Origin: Bacillota bacterium
Lineage (GTDB): Bacteria; Bacillota; UBA4882; UBA10575
Direction: 5' to 3'
Assembly: GCA_012839115.1 (NCBI GenBank)
Contig: DUNX01000049.1
Coordinates: 1 to 34,510, forward strand
Length of the DNA stretch: 34,510 nt
Positions 8,012-16,412 of this stretch are shown here, one piece after another (position 1 is the stretch's first letter; each line of letters starts with the position of its first letter). A program made the position numbers and the translations under genes. The notes beneath the pieces are model-generated. The model worked only from the letters and a program-made list of their open reading frames with translations, did not search any database and had not been told where the DNA came from.

Positions 8012-9544
8012 GTGAACGCCAAATTAATCCATTGTTTAGTGCTGGCGCTGATTATTGCCGGTTGCTTCGCCTGCCTGCCGCCGGCAGTCCAGGCGCGGCT
8101 ACCCTACCATAGTTACACGTATGATTATTGGGGTGATGTCGTCTATTCCCCCGCCGCTTACCTGCCAAACCGTATAATTACCGGGGAAGACCTGGGGATT
8201 GGGGACTTGAGAACCCCTACGGATATTTTTATCGGTAAGGACGGTAAAATCTATATCCTTGATGCGGGGAACGGGCGGATTGTTGTCACCAATGACCGTT
8301 GGGAACTGGTCCGGGTGATCGACGGGTTTGAGAACAACGGCGTCCCCGACGGGTTTAACAACCCCAGCGGGATCTTTGTGACGGAAGAAGGCCATATTTA
8401 CGTGGCCGACACCGACAACAACCGTTTGGTGGAATTGGACCCGGCCGGGAATTTTCTCCGGGAGATCGGCCCGCCGGAATCCGATATCATCCAAGAGAGT
8501 TTTATTTATCAACCGACCAAACTGGTGGTAGACCGCGCGGGGCGGATTTATGTGGTGGCGCGTCATATGAACCAGGGTTTAATTGAACTGACACCGGACG
8601 GTCTTTTCCGCAGTTATATGGGGGCCACCCGGGTTGCCTGGAATCCGGTGGATTATTTCTGGAAAATGATCGCCACCCGGGAGCAACGGGAAAGGATGGC
8701 CCTCTTTGTCCCAACCGAATACAATAACCTCTGTATTGATGAGGAAGGTTTTATCTACGTAACCACCAGCGCTTTGAATGAGTGGGATATCCAACGGGCG
8801 ATTGGCGCCAGAAGCGAAGATGACCGTTATGCGCCGGTGCGCCGTTTGAACCTGATGGGTGATGATATTTTGCGTCGCCGGGGGTATTTCCCGCCGGTTG
8901 GGGATATCTTAATCGCCCGGAAAGGCTCGGTGCGCGGCCCGTCAATGCTGGTGGATGTGGCTGTTGATGACGAGTTCAGGATTTACAGTGTCCTGGACCG
9001 GCGCCGCGGCCGGATCTTCACGTATGACAGTGAAGGCAACCTCCTGTACATCTTCGGCGCCATCGGCGAGCGCTTCGGCAACTTCCGGAACCCGGTGGCC
9101 TTCGATTATCTTGGCGATAATATACTGGTCCTGGATTATGAGGCCGGTACGGTGACCGAGTTCGCAGTCACCGCCTATGGCCGGTTGATCCGGGAAGCGG
9201 TCCGCCTGCATTTTATCGGAAAGTATAATGAAGCGGCCGCGTGCTGGGAAGAAGTCCTGCTTCAGAACGCCAATTTTGAAATGGCCTATGTGGGAATTGG
9301 CCGTGCTCTTTTGCGGCAGGAAAAATATGAAGAGGCGCTGAAAAACTTTAAATTGGGCAACCACCGTAAATACTACTCCCGGGCCTTTTATTATCACCGG
9401 CGGGAAGTGATCGGCAGGAATTTCGGGCTGATCGTCGGGGTCCTGGTCGCCTTCGTACTTGCGCTTTATGTTATCGGTAGAGTACGGGAGAAAGGCCGGA
9501 AAAGCGCCTACGGGGAGTACCAAAGCGAGGTTGAAGAGATATGA
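8012..9544 (+). CDS. NHL-repeat protein with TPR segment and C-terminal membrane anchor
   Basis: 510 residues from a GTG start with GGGGGTAGGAG just upstream. The N-terminus is a signal sequence; it contains IAGC, a possible lipobox at Cys18, and also a signal peptidase I-like site (VQA). Residues about 60-200 and 305-390 carry NHL-type beta-propeller repeats (for example GKIYILDAGNGRIVV, GHIYVADTDNNRLVEL). Residues about 395-465 form TPR-like helices (GKYNEAAACWEEVL, EKYEEALKNF). A membrane helix at about 473-491 and a short charged tail end the protein. Propeller and TPR would therefore face outside the inner membrane. Its stop overlaps the start of the YIP1 gene (ATGA), so the two are translationally coupled. 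Function unknown; a scaffold or sugar-sensing role beside the importers is only inference. Confidence 0.88.
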   Translation: MNAKLIHCLVLALIIAGCFACLPPAVQARLPYHSYTYDYWGDVVYSPAAYLPNRIITGEDLGIGDLRTPTDIFIGKDGKIYILDAGNGRIVVTNDRWELVRVIDGFENNGVPDGFNNPSGIFVTEEGHIYVADTDNNRLVELDPAGNFLREIGPPESDIIQESFIYQPTKLVVDRAGRIYVVARHMNQGLIELTPDGLFRSYMGATRVAWNPVDYFWKMIATREQRERMALFVPTEYNNLCIDEEGFIYVTTSALNEWDIQRAIGARSEDDRYAPVRRLNLMGDDILRRRGYFPPVGDILIARKGSVRGPSMLVDVAVDDEFRIYSVLDRRRGRIFTYDSEGNLLYIFGAIGERFGNFRNPVAFDYLGDNILVLDYEAGTVTEFAVTAYGRLIREAVRLHFIGKYNEAAACWEEVLLQNANFEMAYVGIGRALLRQEKYEEALKNFKLGNHRKYYSRAFYYHRREVIGRNFGLIVGVLVAFVLALYVIGRVREKGRKSAYGEYQSEVEEI

Positions 9545-10164
9545 AATACCTGGACAGCCTGAAGTTTTCGCTTTACGCAATTTTTCACCCCTTCAAGGGT
9601 TTCTGGGACCTGAAACACGAGAAAAGAGGGAGCATCTCGGCGGCCTTGACCTTTCTTGTGCTGCTGATTGTCACCTATATTTTGCGGCGGCAATACACGG
9701 GTTTTATTTTCAACGAGAATGACCCGAAAGAGCTGAATGTTTTCATTGAGATCATCAGTGTCCTCCTGCCCTTTTTCCTCTGGACCACAGCCAATTGGGC
9801 TATAACCACTTTGATGGAAGGGGAAGGAAGCTACAGGGATATCGTGATCGCCACCGCCTATGCCTTGGTCCCGCTCATCCTTATTAACCTCCCGTTGATC
9901 CCCTTCAGCAGGATCATTAATATGGAGGAGGGGGCCTTTTATTTCTTCTTTACCTCTGTTTCCGTGCTTTGGAGCGGGGTCCTGATCCTGGCGGGGTTAT
10001 CGGTCACCCACCAATACACCATGGGGAAGTCTGTCTTTACCAGCCTCCTGTCAGTGGTGGGAATGGGTTTGATGATCTTTATTGGCTTATTGGTTTTCAG
10101 CCTGTTACAGCAGATGATTAGTTTTGTCTATACAATATACCGGGAAATTGCATTTCGACTTTAA
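9541..10164 (+). CDS. YIP1-family five-helix membrane protein
   Basis: 207 residues. Five hydrophobic segments lie at about 30-50, 68-90, 100-125, 131-154 and 165-198, the pattern of bacterial YIP1-domain proteins. A soluble N-terminus carries 'FHPFKGFWDLKHEKRGS', which resembles the family's usual opening. It overlaps the NHL-TPR gene by four bases and ends 18 bases before the DUF5696 gene. The three are therefore co-transcribed and probably act together at the inner membrane. No catalytic motif is visible. The biochemical role of bacterial YIP1 proteins beside sugar importers is not known to me. Confidence 0.85.
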   Translation: MKYLDSLKFSLYAIFHPFKGFWDLKHEKRGSISAALTFLVLLIVTYILRRQYTGFIFNENDPKELNVFIEIISVLLPFFLWTTANWAITTLMEGEGSYRDIVIATAYALVPLILINLPLIPFSRIINMEEGAFYFFFTSVSVLWSGVLILAGLSVTHQYTMGKSVFTSLLSVVGMGLMIFIGLLVFSLLQQMISFVYTIYREIAFRL

Positions 10165-10182
10165 AGGAAGGGGATCACACTG

Positions 10183-12801
10183 ATGAAAACCCGATCTTTT
10201 ATGGTGATTGCCTTTATAATTGTCTTGGTGGCCGGCGCCGGAGGTCTTCTCTTCCGCCCTGCCACTGACATCGCTGCGGAAGAGGGTTTGCCGGCGCCTG
10301 CCGCCGGCGGAGAAACGCCCGCCGGCAATTCGCCGGTAACAGGGGGCGCGCCACCGGTTTTGGACGCCCTGGAAAAGGTGGCGGAGAATGAATTTCTCGC
10401 CCTCTATTTCTCGGAAAAAACCACCGAAGTGGCGGTACTGAAGAAAAAAACCGGTGAAATATGGTACAGCAACCCTCCCGGCCGGGCAGCGGATCCGGTG
10501 GCCGTGGGGATTAACAAAACCAAACTGGGATCGCAATTGAGCATTACTTTCTACACCCCGCACGCCCACAGAAGGACGATGGATAACGCCAGCGAGAGTA
10601 TTGAGTACGGGCAATTTGAAGCCGAGAAGCTGGCAAACGGGGTAAAAGTTACTTATACCATTGGCAAAAAAGAAGAAGTCTATATTATCCCGGAAAAAAT
10701 CACCGGCGAACGCTTTGATCAGGTTTCGGAGAAGATTAGCTCCTCGCAACAAAGGAACTTGCAACGGCGCTATATCAAAATTGACCTGAATGAAGTGGAG
10801 GACCGCAGGGAAAGGCAGAAACTCGTGAGTGAGCACCCGGCATTGCGCCGGCATGACGTGGTCTATGTCCTGCGGCCGAATTTGAGCCTCTTTGTCCTGC
10901 GTCAACTGGACGAGATTTTTGTGGAGGCCGGGTATACGCTGGAAGAAGTCAACGAAGACCACAGGGAAAACGAAGTGCCCGAGAAGGAAGTACCCAAGGA
11001 TGTTTTTACAATTCCGCTTTATTACACCTTGGACGGGGAGAACCTCATGGTGACCATACCCAGTAATGAAGTGGTCTATCATTCTTCCTACCCGTTGACT
11101 GAGATTAAAGTCCTGGAGTTCTTTGGCGCCGCCGGGCCCGGGACCGAGGGGTATGTTTTCGTTCCCGACGGGTCCGGGGCCCTAATCCATCTGAATAACG
11201 GAAAAACCCGGCACCGTGCATATTACGGCCCCGTTTACGGGCGGGATTACGCCCGGCAATACACGGAGATTTTTGAGGAACGCGAACAGGTTTATCTCCC
11301 GGTCTACGGCATGAAACAGGGTGACCAGGCCTTTTTTGCCATTATTGAAAAGGGTGACGCCCTGGCTACGATCATTGCTGATGTCGCCGGCAGGATCCAT
11401 TCTTATAATACGGTCTGCGCGGAATTCAGCTCCGTTGCCCACGGCACGATTGACCTGACCACACTGGCCGGGAATAACGTGATCAAGGTATACCAGAGGC
11501 GGATTACGCAAGGGGATTTCCAGATCCGTTATGCCTTTTTGAGCGGGGAGAAAGCGGATTATGTGGGCATGGCCGAGTATTACCGGGATTATTTGCTCAA
11601 GAAAGGCGTTTTAAAAACCGAGCGTACCGCCGGTGCAGTACCGTTCTACCTTGAAATGGTGGGCGGAATTGACAAGATCAAACCGTTCCTCGGGGTTCCG
11701 GCCCGCCGGATTGAGGCGTTGACCACTTTCAGCGAAGCCAGAGAGGTGGTTGACAGCCTGCTGGCGTCGGATGTTACCAACCTTAAGCTGCGTTATACCG
11801 GGTGGTTTAACGGCGGGCTCCGCCAAGGTTTGCCGAGTAGTATTAATATTTTAAATGAACTCGGCGGACGGGCCGGCTTCACCCGGCTGGCCAGATATTT
11901 AGAAGCGAACAATGTGGAATTCTACCCATCCGTTACCTTTGAATACGCCAAAAAAGCCGGGATCTTGAGGGGCTTTAACACGCGGACCGCCGCCTCCCGT
12001 TTTATCAACCAGGATGTCGGTGTCTTGTATGATATCAACTTCGCAACCTATCAGGAAGACAAGGAAAAACGGGCGCAATACATGGTCTGTCCTTCCCGGA
12101 TCGGGCGGTATGTAGACCGTTTTTTGCGCCGGTACCGGTCTTTGGATGTTAAAGGTCTTTCTTTGACCACCATGGGACAGGATTTGAACGCCAATTACCG
12201 GGAGAAACGGCTGGTCGACCGGGCCCAGGCCCAGCAGTATATCGGGGGAGAACTGGCGAAGATGACCGGTTCCGGATACCGGTTGCTGGCCGAAGGGGTT
12301 AACGTCTACGCCCTGGCCCATACAGCGCATATCCTCAATATGCCGCTGGATTCCAACCACTACCTGATTACCGACGAAGGTATCCCCTTCTACCAGATCG
12401 TCACCTGCGGGCATGTTGATTATGCCGGGGAACCGGTTAATCTCGCCGGTGATCCGCGGCGGGCGTTTTTGAAAACCATCGAAACCGGTGGCGGTCTTTA
12501 TTTCACCTGGATTTACCGGGATAACTCCCTGATTAAAGAGACCGATTACGACTACCTGTATTCGGTAGAATATAAAAAGTGGTTCGATCAGGCGGTGGCA
12601 TTTTACCGCGAAGCCCAGGAAGTACTGGGGGATATACGGGGGCAACGCATTATTGACCACCGGCGGTTGGCCGATAATGTCTATAAAGTAACCTTTGAAA
12701 AGGGGAAAACCATCATGGTTAACTACAACCGGGAACCGGTTACTGTGGAAGGAATAAGACTGGCGGCTGAAAGTTATCATGTGTTACGGGAGGGCAGGTG
12801 A
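10183..12801 (+). CDS. DUF5696 protein, probable exported glycosidase-like enzyme
   Basis: 872 residues with a signal sequence or N-terminal anchor (about 7-24) followed by a Pro/Ala/Gly-rich linker to about residue 55. The beta-rich N-terminal half (about 60-400, with 'FFGAAGPGTEGYVFVPDGSGALIH') and an alpha/beta C-terminal half (about 480-800) match my memory of DUF5696 proteins, which are found beside sugar ABC transporters in Paenibacillus-like genomes and look like glycoside hydrolases of TIM-barrel type. Acidic residues suited to catalysis occur (e.g. near FEYAKKAG and TDEGIPFYQIV), but I cannot assign catalytic ones. The start ATG has AAGGAAGGGG upstream. It ends in TGA at 12799, just before the next permease. 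Substrate unknown; a polysaccharide or its oligosaccharides is inference from context. Confidence 0.85.
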   Translation: MKTRSFMVIAFIIVLVAGAGGLLFRPATDIAAEEGLPAPAAGGETPAGNSPVTGGAPPVLDALEKVAENEFLALYFSEKTTEVAVLKKKTGEIWYSNPPGRAADPVAVGINKTKLGSQLSITFYTPHAHRRTMDNASESIEYGQFEAEKLANGVKVTYTIGKKEEVYIIPEKITGERFDQVSEKISSSQQRNLQRRYIKIDLNEVEDRRERQKLVSEHPALRRHDVVYVLRPNLSLFVLRQLDEIFVEAGYTLEEVNEDHRENEVPEKEVPKDVFTIPLYYTLDGENLMVTIPSNEVVYHSSYPLTEIKVLEFFGAAGPGTEGYVFVPDGSGALIHLNNGKTRHRAYYGPVYGRDYARQYTEIFEEREQVYLPVYGMKQGDQAFFAIIEKGDALATIIADVAGRIHSYNTVCAEFSSVAHGTIDLTTLAGNNVIKVYQRRITQGDFQIRYAFLSGEKADYVGMAEYYRDYLLKKGVLKTERTAGAVPFYLEMVGGIDKIKPFLGVPARRIEALTTFSEAREVVDSLLASDVTNLKLRYTGWFNGGLRQGLPSSINILNELGGRAGFTRLARYLEANNVEFYPSVTFEYAKKAGILRGFNTRTAASRFINQDVGVLYDINFATYQEDKEKRAQYMVCPSRIGRYVDRFLRRYRSLDVKGLSLTTMGQDLNANYREKRLVDRAQAQQYIGGELAKMTGSGYRLLAEGVNVYALAHTAHILNMPLDSNHYLITDEGIPFYQIVTCGHVDYAGEPVNLAGDPRRAFLKTIETGGGLYFTWIYRDNSLIKETDYDYLYSVEYKKWFDQAVAFYREAQEVLGDIRGQRIIDHRRLADNVYKVTFEKGKTIMVNYNREPVTVEGIRLAAESYHVLREGR

Positions 12802-12806
12802 GACCG

Positions 12807-13793
12807 ATGAAATTTAATTTCCAAGATTTCCTGCTAAAGGTGAAGAAGGGGCTTGGCGACCTAAAACTGAAGCTGAACTTCGGCGGCAAAGAAACAACAA
12901 CGCATATAGCCATGGAAAAGAGGAGAGCGATTGCGGGTTATGTTTTTATCTCCCCGTTTTTACTCGGGCTGATCTTCTTTTTCCTCTACCCGTTTCTGCA
13001 ATCAGTAATCTTTAGTTTTAACAGCATCCAAATTGGTACCCAGGGCTACGAAATGACCGGGGTCGGGTTTGGCAATTACCACCGGGCCTTTATGGTGCAC
13101 CCGACTTTCCGCCGGGTTTTGGTGGAATCGATCATCCAAATGATCACCGACGTACCGCTCATCATCATCTTTAGCTTTTTTGCAGCCAATTTGATTAACC
13201 AGAAATTCCGGGGGCGGGCGGTGGCAAGGGCCATCTTCTTCCTCCCCGTCATCCTGACTTCCGGAATTATCCTGGCGGTTGAGAATAACGATTTGCTTCT
13301 GGGGATTATGTCCGGCGCTATCCAGCCGGATACCGCGGCCGGCGCGGTCCGCGCTTTGGAACTACGTACCCTGTTGCTCGAGACCAGGCTGCACCCGCGG
13401 TTTGTCGGGTATATTATCGATGCGGTCGACCGTTTATATGAGATCGTTAAGGCTTCAGGGGTCCAGATTTTAATCTTCCTCGCCGGTTTACAGACCATCT
13501 CCCCGTCCCTCTATGAAGCCTCGACCATGGAGGGGGCAACCGGGTGGGAGAACTTCTGGAAGATCACATTCCCGATGATTAGCCCTTTGATCTTGGTGAA
13601 CACAGTCTACACCGTAATTTACTCGTTCACCAACCCCAACAACCCGGTAATGGAGATCATCAAGAACACGGCTTTTGCCGAGTCAAGGTTTGGCTTCAGT
13701 TCCGCCATTGCCTGGGTGTATTTCCTGGTTATTTTAGGGATCCTGGGCATCCTGATTGGGGTCATCTCCAGGTGGGTCTTTTATCATGACTAG
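12807..13793 (+). CDS. Second sugar ABC permease, MalF/LacF type
   Basis: 328 residues, six predicted membrane helices, EAA loop at residues 237-256 (EASTMEGATGWENF...). I chose the ATG at 12807, which has AGGTGAG four bases upstream and begins just after the DUF5696 stop. The GTG at 12798 overlaps that stop and is too close to its purine run. Compared with usual MalF-like proteins it has an extra amphipathic stretch between the helices (about residues 165-215), rich in Arg/Leu/Glu. Together with the next gene it forms a second importer. Six SBPs lie downstream and probably feed it. Confidence 0.94.
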   Translation: MKFNFQDFLLKVKKGLGDLKLKLNFGGKETTTHIAMEKRRAIAGYVFISPFLLGLIFFFLYPFLQSVIFSFNSIQIGTQGYEMTGVGFGNYHRAFMVHPTFRRVLVESIIQMITDVPLIIIFSFFAANLINQKFRGRAVARAIFFLPVILTSGIILAVENNDLLLGIMSGAIQPDTAAGAVRALELRTLLLETRLHPRFVGYIIDAVDRLYEIVKASGVQILIFLAGLQTISPSLYEASTMEGATGWENFWKITFPMISPLILVNTVYTVIYSFTNPNNPVMEIIKNTAFAESRFGFSSAIAWVYFLVILGILGILIGVISRWVFYHD

Positions 13794-13859
13794 ACGGCGG
13801 AGAAAAAATTTTGTGCGGGCATGCGTGATTATTCATGGAAGAGTTAAAGAGGTGAGAAG

Positions 13860-14858
13860 ATGAAGGCCTTATCCTTAGAAAAAGCAGGACAGGCGATTGA
13901 GACCAAAGAACAGCGGGCAAACTGGCGGCATTCCGTTTTTTTCCAGGCCAAAAAGTTTTTATGGGTGACTGTACGCACCATTTTAGTGGCAGGGATCTGT
14001 TTTTTGATCCTCTACCCCCTTGCCGCCAAGCTATCCGTCTCCGTCATGGCCGAGCGTGACCTCTATGATATTACCGTTTGCTATGTTCCCAAACATTTCA
14101 CTTGGGAAAACTACCAGGTTGTCTGGAAACACATGGGTTTTCCCGGGACCTTTTTCAACTCGCTTTGGCTGTCGTTGCTCACCGGTGTTCTCCAGATTAT
14201 CTCTTGTACGCTGGTGGGTTACGGGTTTGCCAGGTTTAACTTTCCCTTTAAGAAATTGCTCTTTGGGATGGTCCTCGTGATGCTGGTCGTTCCACCGCAG
14301 ACGATCATGGTCCCGATGTTTTTACGTTTCCGCTTTTTTGATATTTTTGGGGTTATAAAACTGATCAGCGGAAATACAATTAACCTGATCGATACGTTTT
14401 GGCCGTTCGTTCTGACCTCGCTTACCGGCACCGGCCTCCGGAACGGGCTGTATATTTATATGATGCGGCAGTTTTTCCGGGGGGCGCCCAAGGAGCTTGA
14501 AGAATCGGCTTATGTGGACGGGGCCGGCCCTTATAAAACTTTTTACTATATCATGTTACCCATTGCCATCCCGATGATGGTTACGATCTTTTTATTCTCC
14601 TTTGTTTGGCAGTGGACTGATACCTTTTACACCACCCTTTTCTTGGAAAGGATGGCGACCCTGCCGACAGTCCTTTCCTCTTTAGCCGTATCCATTAATT
14701 ATCAAGAATTTGGCCCGATGGCGACGATGAGCCCGGCGTATGCTTCCATGCTTAACAACACCGGCAGTGTTCTGGTAATCCTGCCGTTGATCATTATCTA
14801 CCTCATCGCCCAGCGGTACTTCGTGGAGAGTATCGAAAGGTCGGGGATTATCGGTTAA
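13860..14858 (+). CDS. Second carbohydrate ABC permease, MalG type
   Basis: 332 residues, six predicted membrane helices, canonical EAA loop at residues 215-234 (ESAYVDGAGPYKTF... ending in MLP). A cytoplasmic N-terminus of about 35 residues is longer than usual. GAGGTGAGA just upstream supports the ATG. It follows its partner permease by 66 bases and is followed after 155 bases by the first of six SBP genes. It completes the second importer of the locus, again without an ATPase gene. Confidence 0.95.
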   Translation: MKALSLEKAGQAIETKEQRANWRHSVFFQAKKFLWVTVRTILVAGICFLILYPLAAKLSVSVMAERDLYDITVCYVPKHFTWENYQVVWKHMGFPGTFFNSLWLSLLTGVLQIISCTLVGYGFARFNFPFKKLLFGMVLVMLVVPPQTIMVPMFLRFRFFDIFGVIKLISGNTINLIDTFWPFVLTSLTGTGLRNGLYIYMMRQFFRGAPKELEESAYVDGAGPYKTFYYIMLPIAIPMMVTIFLFSFVWQWTDTFYTTLFLERMATLPTVLSSLAVSINYQEFGPMATMSPAYASMLNNTGSVLVILPLIIIYLIAQRYFVESIERSGIIG

Positions 14859-15013
14859 AGTGGCAACCGGGAGGAAATGGTGGGCGGATGGAGAATATAC
14901 TATATTAAGAATCGATTATGAAAATGTAACAAAAAAGTAAAATCGAGTTTAGTTCTACGGTTAAGGGGACAAATCAAAAATTAAAAAAAAGGCAAAAGGA
15001 GGCATGGTTCAGC

Positions 15014-16342
15014 ATGCAAAAAAGGAGCAAAGTTTTCCTGATCATCACCGGTGGTTTGCTTCTGCTGGCACTGGTGGCCTGCGCAGTCACAGTCGGCGGT
15101 AAGGAAAAGTACAATTTTGGCGGGCGGACGATTACTTACTCTGCCTGGTGGGAATTGCGCCCGGACCCCGGGGCTTCCGTGGAGATGGAGCGGCAAGCCC
15201 GGCGGGTAGCTGAGGTGGAAAAGAAATATAATGTAAAGATCAATTATGTCAATATCCCCTGGGGGGAGTACCTGGCCAGATATATTACAACGGTGATGGC
15301 CGGCGACAGCATGGGTGATATTGTCAATGTCGAGGCCAACTGGTTCTACCCAACGCTGCTGTTGAATAATTTCTGTACAAACCTGAGCGAATTAGGGGTA
15401 TTTGATTTCACCGCTGAGAAATTCCAGCGGGAAACGGTGGAATTTGGTACATACCGCGGCGGTGTCTATGCGTACGATGTGGGCCGGCTCTATCCCCGGG
15501 GAGTTCTTTATTGGAATAAGAGCATGTTTGCCCGGGAAGGCCTGCCCGATCTATATGAACTTTTCTTCAACTATAAGTGGACCTGGGAGAAAATGCTTGA
15601 ATTTGCAAAAGCGTTGACTAAAGATATTGACGGCGACGGTATTATTGACCAGTGGGGGATCGGCGGCGCCGCCCAACGGCTGGAACGGGCTTTTGTCATT
15701 TCCAACAACGCCCATTATATTGATGTCTCCGATAAGGATAACCCCAAATTTGCCCTGACCCACCCCAATGCCATCGAGGCACTCCAGGCGCACCAGGATT
15801 TCATCCTCAAGCACCAGGTAGTATCGATGACACCGGAGGGGGCGCCTTGGGATTACAATGTTCAGAGCTTTATTGAGGGTAAGCTCGGGATGCTGGTCGG
15901 GCAAATATGGAAGATCGACCAGATAAAAGAGGACATGAAAGACGAATACGGGATCGTTTTATTCCCGATGGGCCCGAAGGCCAAAGAGTACGCCTCCGAA
16001 TTGACCGGCCATTTGGTGAGGACTATGCCGATAACAGTGAAGAACCCCAAAGAAGTGGCGATTGTGGAGGATGCCATCACCGAACCGCACCCGGACGAAG
16101 ACCCCGACGATTGGCGGGAATACTACGAATTGCGGGTGACCGACGAGGAGTCGATCGCAACGGTAGAGTTGCTCTGGGATAAACAGCTCAGCGTCTTTAA
16201 TCTCCAGTGGGCTTTCGGAATCGACGATGTTTTCTATACCATCGAGCATGAGGTAATGACCGGGAATAAAGCGCCCACTGCGGCCGTGGAAGAGTATGCG
16301 CAGGAAGCCCAGATGCGGATTAATGACTCGTTGCGGTTTTAA
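15014..16342 (+). CDS. Extracellular solute-binding protein, array copy 1 (lipoprotein)
   Basis: 442 residues. The signal peptide ends in LVAC, a good lipobox with Cys22-23 as the lipid-modified residue; it is the only copy in the array with one. The mature protein is a family 1 sugar SBP. A DIDGDGIID loop at residue 204 resembles the calcium-binding loop of alginate and related SBPs, and the C-terminus has the array-wide signature EAQMRINDSL. AGGAGG at 14997-15002 lies 11 bases before the ATG; an ATG at 15004 is too close to it. It belongs to sequence group A with copies 2 and 3 (WWELRPDPG near the N-terminus, acidic stretch HPDEDPDDWREYYE near the C-terminus). It likely serves the permease pair just upstream. 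Confidence 0.95.
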   Translation: MQKRSKVFLIITGGLLLLALVACAVTVGGKEKYNFGGRTITYSAWWELRPDPGASVEMERQARRVAEVEKKYNVKINYVNIPWGEYLARYITTVMAGDSMGDIVNVEANWFYPTLLLNNFCTNLSELGVFDFTAEKFQRETVEFGTYRGGVYAYDVGRLYPRGVLYWNKSMFAREGLPDLYELFFNYKWTWEKMLEFAKALTKDIDGDGIIDQWGIGGAAQRLERAFVISNNAHYIDVSDKDNPKFALTHPNAIEALQAHQDFILKHQVVSMTPEGAPWDYNVQSFIEGKLGMLVGQIWKIDQIKEDMKDEYGIVLFPMGPKAKEYASELTGHLVRTMPITVKNPKEVAIVEDAITEPHPDEDPDDWREYYELRVTDEESIATVELLWDKQLSVFNLQWAFGIDDVFYTIEHEVMTGNKAPTAAVEEYAQEAQMRINDSLRF

Positions 16343-16359
16343 TTCAAGTTCGTAGAAGG

Positions 16360-16401
16360 TTCGCCCAGTTTCCCCCGGTTTTCAGGGGGAAACTGGGCGA
16401 A
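16360..16401. other. Very strong hairpin between SBP copies 1 and 2
   Basis: A 17-bp perfect stem (TTCGCCCAGTTTCCCCC with its complement) and an 8-base loop. No T-run follows on the plus strand, and the next gene starts within about 12-21 bases, so it is not a classical terminator. It resembles the mRNA-stabilising or partial-termination hairpins found after binding-protein genes, as between malE and malF. Confidence 0.8.
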
Positions 16402-16412
16402 AATGAAAGGGG

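Noticed and set aside
10105-11082. 325-codon minus-strand frame across the DUF5696 gene
   Set aside because: Antisense shadow of a gene with a strong family match; composition is not protein-like.
16360-16401. Reading the hairpin after SBP copy 1 as an intrinsic terminator
   Set aside because: No T-run follows on the plus strand and the next SBP gene begins within about 12-21 bases.
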